From Acidobacteriota bacterium (GTDB lineage Bacteria > Acidobacteriota > Aminicenantia > UBA2199), in NCBI GenBank assembly GCA_028749105.1, contig JAQUQF010000131.1:1-5592 (forward strand): a stretch of 5,592 nt of DNA, written 5' to 3'. The notes beneath the pieces are model-generated. The model was given only the letters and a program-made list of their open reading frames with translations. It searched no databases and was not told the DNA's origin. Each line of letters opens with the position of its first letter. Positions within the stretch are counted from its first letter, which is position 1. A program made the position numbers and the translations under genes. This document shows, piece after piece, positions 1-5,076 of the stretch.

Positions 1-169
1 CCGCACCGGAGCCGGCCACGACGATGACCCTGCCGCAGGCCGCGGCCATGGCCTCCAGCCCCCAAATGAGCAGGGGTTTGCCGCCGACCTCCGCCTCCAT
101 CTTGAACACGCCGGCCCGGCAGGAGCAGCCGCCGGCAAGCAGCACCCCGTCCGTGGGGGCGGGATTCAT
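1..169 (-). CDS. MocA/YgfJ-like molybdenum cofactor nucleotidyltransferase, N-terminal fragment (runs off left edge)
   Basis: Only the first 56 codons are in the window; the gene continues past position 1. The start VLLAGGCSCRAGVFKMEAEV followed by GGKPLL is the nucleotide-binding signature of the NTP_transf_3 (MobA/MocA) family, usually LA(A/G)GxSxRxGxxK...GxPLL, at residues 9-34, followed by the hydrophobic strand VIVVAGSG. Family members transfer CMP or GMP to molybdopterin. The subgroup with SxRAGxFKM is, as I recall, typical of proteins next to selenium-dependent molybdenum hydroxylase genes (YgfJ type), which fits the hydantoinase and SsnA here. The ATG overlaps the hydA stop as ATGA (166-169), indicating translational coupling. 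A GGAGG ribosome-binding site lies at 177-181, seven bases before the start, inside hydA. The two cysteines in the glycine-rich loop are unusual. Family call is fairly sure; CTP versus GTP use cannot be told from this fragment. Confidence 0.8.
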   Translation of the reverse strand, partial: MNPAPTDGVLLAGGCSCRAGVFKMEAEVGGKPLLIWGLEAMAAACGRVIVVAGSGA

Positions 170-1557
170 GGCGTCGCCTCCGCGCCCAGCCATGACCCAC
201 TGCCCTCCTCAGCGACCAAATTGCCGTCGGCGTACACGGTTTCACCGCGGCGCATGACCAGCCGCGGGGCACCGCAGAGCTCGAGCCCCTCGTATAGAGT
301 ATGGTCGCAACGCTGCATCTGTCCGGCAGCAGAAACTGTCCATTTTTTTTCTGGATCCCAGATGACCAGGTCGGCGTCGCTGCCGGCCCTTATGGTCCCC
401 TTGCGCGGGTAGAGGCCGAACAACTTTGCCGGGCGCGTCGAGACCAGGTCGACGAAGCGGGCCAGCGGTATTTTCCCCGCCCGCACCCCGAAGGTATAGA
501 GCAGGGGCAGGCGGTACTCGATCCCCCCGGTGCCGTTGGGCACCCGGGTGAAATCACTGGCGGCGAAGCGCATTTTTTCGGGAAGGTTGAACGGGCAATG
601 GTCGGTGCCGACCGTCTGCACCAATCCGGAGGCCAGGCCTTCCCAGAGGGCCGCCTGGTGATCGAGTCCGCGCAGGGGGGGGCTCATGACCGCCGCCGCC
701 GCCGTTTTGCCATCCCGTTGGTAGAGTCCCTCGTTCAGGAGGAGGTACTGCGGGCAGGTCTCGGCGATCGCCGTCTGCCCCGTCGTGCGGGCCGAGGCCA
801 CGGCGTCGAGGCCCTGCCGCGTCGACACGTGGACGACGTACAGGGGGGCGCCGGTGAGGCGCGCCATCAGCAGCGCCCGCGCCGTTGCGTCGCCCTCCAC
901 CTCGGGCGGCCGGGAGAGAGGATGATTAGCGGCCGATACTTTGCCCTCGGCCAGCAGCTTTTTCTGCAGGAAAGAGACCATGTCGCCCGCCTCGGCGTGC
1001 ACCATGGTGAGCAAGCGCAGCTGGCGCGCCGCTTCGAGAACGGCAAGGAACTCCCTGTCTTCCAGGCCGATGGTCTCTTTATAGGCCAGGTATGTTTTGA
1101 GCGAGCGGATGCCTTCTTGGCGGCAGGCTGCCAACTCGGAAAACGAGCGGTCGTTCCAGGCCGTCACGCTCATGTGCAGCCCATAGTCGCAGAGCGACTT
1201 CCGTGCCGCTTCCTTCCTGTCCGCCAATGCGGCGGTCAGGGATTCGTTGCGGCCGGGGGTGACAAAATCCAGGATGGTGGTCGTCCCCCCGGACAGGGCG
1301 GCGCGTGTGCCCGAGACAAAGTCGTCGGAAGAGATGCCCGCCGGCGTATCAAGATCGAGGTGGACGTGGGGATCGACGCCGCCGGGAAAGACCTCGCAGC
1401 CAGAGGCGTCGACAACACGGTCGACGGAGCCAGGCAGGGCGGCCGCGTCCGCGACAAGGTGGCCGACGGCAACGATCTTCTCCCCTGCAACCAGGATGTC
1501 GCCGGCAAAAGAGCGGCCGTCGCTGACGATCGTTCCGTTGCGGACCAGTATCCTCAT
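166..1557 (-). CDS. hydA: D-hydantoinase / dihydropyrimidinase (HyuA-like cyclic amidohydrolase)
   Basis: A cytoplasmic binuclear-metal amidohydrolase that opens cyclic amide rings such as dihydropyrimidines or hydantoins. At 463 aa it has the normal family length. Visible active-site residues are the metal ligands H64 and H66 (GGVDPHVHLDL), the lysine expected to be carboxylated, K154 (SLKTYLAYK), H187 (MVHAE), H243 (VVHVST) and D319 (GTDHCPF). Substrate-contact positions known from hydantoinases are also present: Y159, S292 (MSPPLR) and N341 (PNGTGG). The C-terminus has the usual small beta domain (GTIRAGSDADLVIWDP). The ATG at 1557 is chosen because MRILVRNGTIVSDG matches the usual family start and leaves one base after the upstream stop; the frame is open to 1593, but that start would add 12 atypical residues. 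No strong ribosome-binding site is seen, so coupling to the PLP gene is likely. In this neighbourhood the natural substrate may be a purine-derived ureide or ring (as proposed for E. coli HyuA) rather than dihydrouracil; this is inference. Confidence 0.93.
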   Translation of the reverse strand: MRILVRNGTIVSDGRSFAGDILVAGEKIVAVGHLVADAAALPGSVDRVVDASGCEVFPGGVDPHVHLDLDTPAGISSDDFVSGTRAALSGGTTTILDFVTPGRNESLTAALADRKEAARKSLCDYGLHMSVTAWNDRSFSELAACRQEGIRSLKTYLAYKETIGLEDREFLAVLEAARQLRLLTMVHAEAGDMVSFLQKKLLAEGKVSAANHPLSRPPEVEGDATARALLMARLTGAPLYVVHVSTRQGLDAVASARTTGQTAIAETCPQYLLLNEGLYQRDGKTAAAAVMSPPLRGLDHQAALWEGLASGLVQTVGTDHCPFNLPEKMRFAASDFTRVPNGTGGIEYRLPLLYTFGVRAGKIPLARFVDLVSTRPAKLFGLYPRKGTIRAGSDADLVIWDPEKKWTVSAAGQMQRCDHTLYEGLELCGAPRLVMRRGETVYADGNLVAEEGSGSWLGAEATP

Positions 1558-1558
1558 G

Positions 1559-3040
1559 TCAGGGAAGGGCCTGCAACAGTCCGGTGCGCTCATTGAAGTC
1601 GCGGATCATCTCATCCCAGCGCCCGACCTGGTTGAAGAGGAGCGGCCAGAGAGAGCGGTCGTGCCAGAGCTGGTTGAGGTCGGCGATCTCCTTGCCCTGC
1701 TGCTCGACCCAGGTGAAGTACTTCAGGTTATGGATGGCCTTGCGGTCGCTGTAGGTCAGTTCCTTGAAATGGTCGTCCTCCTGCCCCCAGAGGCAGCGCT
1801 CCAGGTCGCCGGCCGCCTGCAGGGGCGTGTAGGCGCCTCGCTCTGCGGTGAGCTCCTGCAGACGGGAGCCGTACAGCGCCGACGAATCGGTGGCCAGCGT
1901 GAAGATGACGTCGTCGCCGGTCATCTCGAAATGCTTCGCCGCCTTGATCGCGGCCAGGACATTGGCGATGCCGGAGATGCCCAGCAACTCAAGCTGTTCG
2001 ACCTCCTGAGCCGGAAATCCCAGCTCGGCCAGGCGCTTGCGCCCGGCCGGGTCATTGAACAGGCGGAAAAGACGCATGCAGTCCTCGTCATCGATGGCCG
2101 CCACGGCGTCGGTGTTGCGCACGTTGTGCACCCAGGGGACATGCTTGTCGCCGATGCCTTCGATGCGGTGGCCGCCGAAGCCGTTCTGCAGCAGCGTCGG
2201 GCACTGCCGCGCCTCGGCCGCGACAACCTTCAGCGCCGGGAAGACTGTGCGCAGGTAGTCGCCGGCGGCGATGGTGCCGGCCGATCCGGTCGACGAGACA
2301 TAGGCGGCCAGCGCCGCGCCGGGGCCGGCGATCTTGCGGAACACTTCCTCGACGGCGGCGCCGGTGTTGAAATAGTGCCAGCACGAGTTGCCGAATTCAT
2401 CGAACTGGTTGAAGATGACGCAGTCGGGGCGCGTCTGGCGGATCTCCCGGCACTTGTCGTAGATCTCCTTGACGTTGGATTCGCAGCCCGGGGTGGCGAT
2501 GACTTCGGCGCCGATCTCCCGCAACCAGTCGAAGCGCTCGCGACTCATCAGCTCGGGGAGGATGGCCACGGCGGTGCAACCCATGATGTAGGAGTCGAAG
2601 GCGCCGCCGCGGCAGTAGTTGCCCGTCGAGGGCCAGACCGCCTTGTGATAGGTGGGGTCGAACTGGCCGCTGACCAGGCGCGGCGCCAGGCAGCCGTAAG
2701 CGGCGCCGACCTTGTGGGCGCCGGTGGGGAACCACTTGCCCACGAGCAGGACAATGCGCGCCTGGACCCCGGTCAGTTCGCGGGGCAATTCCAGGTAATT
2801 CACGCCGCCGAACAGCCCGCCCTTCTCTCGCGGTTCGTTCTTCCAGGTGATGCGGAAGAGGTTGAGCGGGTGCAGGTCCCACAGGCCGATCTTTTTCAGC
2901 TGGTCCTTGATCGCTCCCGGGATGCTCTCCGGGTCGCGCTGCTCGGCGAATGTCGGCAGAATGATGCCGCGGCTGCGGAAATGGCCCACGGCTTTTGCCA
3001 ATACGACGGGGTCGACGATGCGGTCGATGATGGGAATCAT
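1559..3040 (-). CDS. PLP-dependent fold-type II enzyme (cysteine synthase/TrpB-like), function unassigned
   Basis: First gene of the minus-strand operon, 493 aa, predicted soluble. Fold-type II signatures are clear. The probable PLP-binding lysine is K110 in FPTGAHKVGAAYG, resembling the HK motif of tryptophan synthase beta. A substrate/carboxylate loop PSTGNYCRGGA lies at 137-147, a glycine-rich phosphate-binding loop SSTGSAGTIAAGD at 249-261, and HRIEGIGDKHVPW at 291-303 resembles the GIG(D/A) segment of cysteine synthase. It has about 95 residues before the core motif region and a tryptophan-rich C-terminal tail (about 410-493), so it is much longer than CysK (about 310 aa) or diaminopropionate ammonia-lyase YgeX (about 400 aa). 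It directly precedes hydA, the kind of position ygeX occupies in the E. coli locus. A beta-elimination or beta-replacement lyase acting on a purine-derived amino acid is a reasonable inference, but the reaction is unknown. The ATG at 3040 has AAGGAG five bases upstream. Confidence 0.88.
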   Translation of the reverse strand: MIPIIDRIVDPVVLAKAVGHFRSRGIILPTFAEQRDPESIPGAIKDQLKKIGLWDLHPLNLFRITWKNEPREKGGLFGGVNYLELPRELTGVQARIVLLVGKWFPTGAHKVGAAYGCLAPRLVSGQFDPTYHKAVWPSTGNYCRGGAFDSYIMGCTAVAILPELMSRERFDWLREIGAEVIATPGCESNVKEIYDKCREIRQTRPDCVIFNQFDEFGNSCWHYFNTGAAVEEVFRKIAGPGAALAAYVSSTGSAGTIAAGDYLRTVFPALKVVAAEARQCPTLLQNGFGGHRIEGIGDKHVPWVHNVRNTDAVAAIDDEDCMRLFRLFNDPAGRKRLAELGFPAQEVEQLELLGISGIANVLAAIKAAKHFEMTGDDVIFTLATDSSALYGSRLQELTAERGAYTPLQAAGDLERCLWGQEDDHFKELTYSDRKAIHNLKYFTWVEQQGKEIADLNQLWHDRSLWPLLFNQVGRWDEMIRDFNERTGLLQALP

Positions 3041-3045
3041 AGGAA

Positions 3046-3051
3046 CTCCTT
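3046..3051 (-). promoter_or_regulatory. Ribosome-binding site of the PLP enzyme gene
   Basis: AAGGAG on the minus strand, five bases before the ATG at 3040. It is the best Shine-Dalgarno match near the operon start and supports that start. Confidence 0.8.
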
Positions 3052-3076
3052 GGCGCCATTTTCACGCATTGGCGCC
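3050..3076. promoter_or_regulatory. Candidate operator: two TTGGCGCC copies bracketing the -10 box
   Basis: The octamer TTGGCGCC occurs at 3050-3057 and again at 3069-3076, 19 bp apart, each with a GGCGCC palindrome at its core. One copy lies in the promoter spacer and the other lies between the -10 box and the ribosome-binding site, where a bound regulator would block polymerase. Because GGCGCC is self-complementary, the copies could also pair as a 7-bp stem, but the distal copy lies upstream of the predicted transcription start, which makes an RNA role less likely. No regulator gene is in the window. Confidence 0.4.
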
Positions 3077-3086
3077 TGACTGTCAA
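3058..3086 (-). promoter_or_regulatory. Sigma70-type promoter of the PLP enzyme-hydA-mocA operon
   Basis: On the minus strand a perfect -35 box TTGACA (3086-3081) is followed by a 17-bp spacer and GAAAAT (3063-3058), a 4/6 match to the -10 box. Transcription would begin near 3051, leaving a leader of about 10 bases that still holds the AAGGAG site. No other good promoter is visible before hydA or the mocA-like gene, so all three genes probably share it. Seen directly as sequence matches; activity is inferred. Confidence 0.65.
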
Positions 3087-3099
3087 GGGCAGCAAACTA

Positions 3100-3405
3100 C
3101 GTAACGCGCAACACGTGACGCGTGACGCGAAAGAATCAAATTCCAAATCTCAAGCACCAGGCACCAAACAAATACCAAATCCCAATGACCGAATGACCCA
3201 AACGAAGAACAGTGAAAGTGACAGTGTCAGTGACAGCAAGAAAAATGCATCATTTCTTTTCTGCATTGCTGACAATGACACTCACACTGACACTTCTCTT
3301 GGTTTAGGATATTGGAATTTGGAACTTGGAATTTATTTGGAATTTGGATTTTGGTGCTTGGAATTTTAGTTCTTACTCGTCCCCCGTTACTTGTCACTCG
3401 TCACT
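3100..3405. repeat. 306-bp modular inverted repeat with heptamer outer arms and hexamer inner arms
   Basis: This AT-rich element fills most of the 389-bp gap between the divergent genes. Outer left arm (3100-3134) is five heptamers: CGTAACG, CGCAACA, CGTGACG, CGTGACG, CGAAAGA. The right end (3405-3371, reverse complement) is five heptamers in the same register: AGTGACG, AGTGACA, AGTAACG, GGGGACG, AGTAAGA. Next come AAATTCC-type heptamers on both sides (left 3138-3198, right 3366-3307), each with four heptamers and then one 11-mer at the same place (AAACAAATACC left, AAATAAATTCC right). Inside are four GTGWCA-like hexamers per arm (left 3212-3235, right 3293-3270). The apex (3236-3269) contains ATGCA/TGCAT and AGAAAA/TTTTCT complementary pairs around a short loop. 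The arms are diverged, so pairing would be imperfect, but unit lengths and order match. No protein is encoded. It could be a non-autonomous mobile repeat, a structured RNA or a regulatory DNA. Confidence 0.85.
3236..3269. repeat. Apical hairpin of the modular inverted repeat
   Basis: At the centre of the 306-bp element, GCA (3236-3238) faces TGC (3267-3269) and ATGCA (3245-3249) faces TGCAT (3262-3266). An alternative pairing uses AGAAAA (3239-3244) with TTTTCT (3257-3262) and AAATG (3243-3247) with CATTT (3251-3255) around a three-base loop. These pairings exclude each other, so two folded states are possible. Confidence 0.55.
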
Positions 3406-3415
3406 AATTGCCATG

Positions 3416-3424
3416 TGGTATAAT
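3416..3424 (+). promoter_or_regulatory. Extended -10 promoter of the nucleoside kinase gene
   Basis: TGGTATAAT is a perfect TATAAT box with the TGn extension, which can substitute for a strong -35. Only a weak -35 candidate (TCGTCA, 3398-3403, 15-bp spacer) is present, inside the last heptamers of the inverted repeat. The expected start point, 6-7 bases downstream, falls on or next to the kinase ATG at 3430, so the transcript would have little or no leader. Confidence 0.6.
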
Positions 3425-3429
3425 TGATT

Positions 3430-5076
3430 ATGTCTAAAATCACCTTGACTCTCCCAGACGGCAACAAGATCGAGGCGCCCGACGGCAAGAACCTGTTCGA
3501 GCTTTCCCACGGCGCTTCCGGCCTGGTCCTGGCCGCCAAGCTGGACAACGAACTGCTCCCCCTCGACGTCGTCCCGGCGCAGGACGCCCGACTGGAGTGG
3601 GTGACCTACGGCGACAAGGCGGGGCTGGAGGCCTACCAGCGCAGCGCCTCCTTCATACTGAACATGGCCGTCGCCGAGCTGTACCACAACACGCGCCTGG
3701 TCATCGGCCACTCGATCTCCAACGGCTTCTACTATGACTTTTCCTGCGGCATCCCGGTCACCCAGGAGCTGCTCAACGAGATCAGCGCCCGCATGCGCGA
3801 GATCAGCGCCCGCGACCTGCCGTTCCGGCGCCTGCTCCTGCCCCGCGAGGAGGCGATCCGCTATTTCAGCGAGCGGGCCATGAGCGAAAGCCGGCGCCTG
3901 GCCGAGAACTCGCGCATCACGCAGGTGCAGGTCTACGAGTGCGGCCGCTTCGCCAACCTGGAGATCCACCCGCTGGCCTACTCGACCGGCGCCGTCTCGC
4001 GCTTCGAGCTGAAATCCTACAGCCCCGGCTTCGTCATCCTCTTTCCCGAACAGAACGACTTCGAGGTCAACGGCCACATCGGCAAGACGCGCAAGCTCTT
4101 CCAGATCTACAAGGAGAGCAAGAACTGGGGCAACATCCTCGGCGTCAGCGACGTGGGGCGGCTCGACCAGATCATCGCCCGCAACGGCATTTCCGAGATC
4201 ATCAAGGTGGCCGAAGCCCTGCACGAGAAAAAGATCGCCCGCATCGCCGACGCCATCAGCGACCGCCGCGAGGAGCTGCGCCTGGTATTGATCACCGGCC
4301 CCTCGGCCGCCGGCAAGACCACCTTCTGCAAGCGCCTCTCGGCGCAGCTGCAGGTCAACGGCATCCGGCCGCTGGCCCTCTCCATGGACAACTACTTCAT
4401 CAACCGCGAGGCCTGCCCCCGTGATGAACGGGGCGAATTGGACTTCGAGGCCCTGGAGGCCCTCGACCTCGATCTCTTCAACCGCCACCTGGCCGACCTG
4501 CTCGATGGCCGCGAAGTGGCCGTTCCCAAGTTCGACTTCGAGAGCGGCCGGCGCGTCGAAGGCCATCGCGGCATGTGGCTGGAGGATGACCAGATCCTGA
4601 TTGTCGAGGGCATTCACGCCCTGAATCCCAGGATCAGCGCCTCGGTCGCGGATGGGACCAAGTTCCGCATCTACATCTCGGCGCTGACGCAACTGACCAT
4701 CAACGACCACAGCCGCATCTCGACGACCGACACCCGCATCCTGCGGCGCATGGTCCGCGACAGCCGTTACCGCAACTACAGCGCCGCCCAGACCCTGAAG
4801 CGCTTCCCCTCGGTCATCCGCGGCGAGCGGCGCAATACCTTCCCCTTCCAGGAGAATGCCGACGTGATGTTCAACTCGGCGCTGGTCTACGAGCTGGCGG
4901 TGCTGAAGGACATGGCCGTTCCCCTTCTGGAGAAGATCCCTGCCGGCGACGAGACCCGCCTCGAGGCGCGGCGGCTGCTGAACTTTTTGATGCTATTCGA
5001 GCCGGTGGCCGCCGACGAGGTGCCGCCGACCTCGATCCTGCGCGAGTTCATCGGCGGCTCGAGCTTTCATTACTGA
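3430..5076 (+). CDS. Nucleoside kinase (uridine kinase-like P-loop domain with ThrRS-like TGS/SAD N-terminus)
   Basis: A 548-aa cytoplasmic protein expected to phosphorylate a nucleoside, uridine/cytidine-like by family. Residues 1-60 form a TGS domain (MSKITLTLPDGNKIEAPDG). About 65-230 resembles the second additional domain of threonyl-tRNA synthetase (VIGHSISNGFYYDF, 91-104), but the HxxxH editing motif is replaced (RSASFIL), so tRNA editing is not expected. The kinase domain is about 284-520: Walker A GPSAAGKTT (290-298), SMDNYF (318-323), PKFDFESGRR (366-375), IVEGIHALNP (391-400) and an arginine-rich lid RRMVRDSRYR (439-448). This architecture and length are usual for the bacterial nucleoside kinases found in Clostridia and Thermotogae. 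The ATG at 3430 is preferred over an in-frame TTG at 3424, which lies within the -10 box. No Shine-Dalgarno is visible. It is divergent from the PLP operon and convergent with ssnA. The true substrate and any link to the purine genes are unproven. Confidence 0.93.
   Translation: MSKITLTLPDGNKIEAPDGKNLFELSHGASGLVLAAKLDNELLPLDVVPAQDARLEWVTYGDKAGLEAYQRSASFILNMAVAELYHNTRLVIGHSISNGFYYDFSCGIPVTQELLNEISARMREISARDLPFRRLLLPREEAIRYFSERAMSESRRLAENSRITQVQVYECGRFANLEIHPLAYSTGAVSRFELKSYSPGFVILFPEQNDFEVNGHIGKTRKLFQIYKESKNWGNILGVSDVGRLDQIIARNGISEIIKVAEALHEKKIARIADAISDRREELRLVLITGPSAAGKTTFCKRLSAQLQVNGIRPLALSMDNYFINREACPRDERGELDFEALEALDLDLFNRHLADLLDGREVAVPKFDFESGRRVEGHRGMWLEDDQILIVEGIHALNPRISASVADGTKFRIYISALTQLTINDHSRISTTDTRILRRMVRDSRYRNYSAAQTLKRFPSVIRGERRNTFPFQENADVMFNSALVYELAVLKDMAVPLLEKIPAGDETRLEARRLLNFLMLFEPVAADEVPPTSILREFIGGSSFHY
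5070..5076. other. 7-bp convergent overlap of nucleoside kinase and ssnA 3' ends
   Basis: The kinase ends with TGA at 5074-5076 and ssnA ends with TAA at 5072-5070 on the other strand, so the two coding regions share seven bases. No intrinsic terminator (GC stem followed by a T-run) is seen between them for either strand, so both transcripts must extend into the opposing gene. Confidence 0.9.

Noticed and set aside
1558..1593. Upstream hydA start at 1593
   Set aside because: It would overlap the PLP gene by 35 bases and add 12 residues not typical of hydantoinases; the ATG at 1557 starts with the standard N-terminal strand.
301..1596. 431-codon plus-strand open frame opposite hydA
   Set aside because: It lacks any recognisable domain and is the shadow of a well-supported hydantoinase gene.
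1247..3079. 610-codon open frame on the plus strand opposite the PLP enzyme and hydA
   Set aside because: It is antisense to two genes with complete family motifs, and its composition (V/A/G/D/Q-rich, no recognisable motif) is that expected when GC-rich codon bias removes stops on the opposite strand.
3115..3369. 84-codon open frame across the intergenic repeat
   Set aside because: Its translation (repeated LEFG/WNLE-type residues) is simply the TTGGAATT heptamers read as codons; it has no convincing start site and lies wholly inside the inverted repeat.
3100..3405. CRISPR array, retron or IS element
   Set aside because: There are no identical 25-40 bp repeats with unique spacers, no reverse transcriptase or transposase in the window, and no clear target-site duplication at the element ends.
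3424..3429. TTG start of the nucleoside kinase at 3424
   Set aside because: It overlaps the TATAAT box and would require transcription from further upstream; the ATG at 3430 gives a normal TGS-domain start.
3394..4710. 438-codon minus-strand open frame opposite the nucleoside kinase
   Set aside because: It is an antisense shadow of a gene with Walker A and other kinase motifs; its low-complexity V/A/D/Q-rich translation has no family features.
5016..5034. Stem CGAGGT/ACCTCG near the kinase 3' end as a terminator
   Set aside because: It is a 6-bp stem within coding sequence with no following T-run, so it is not a convincing intrinsic terminator.
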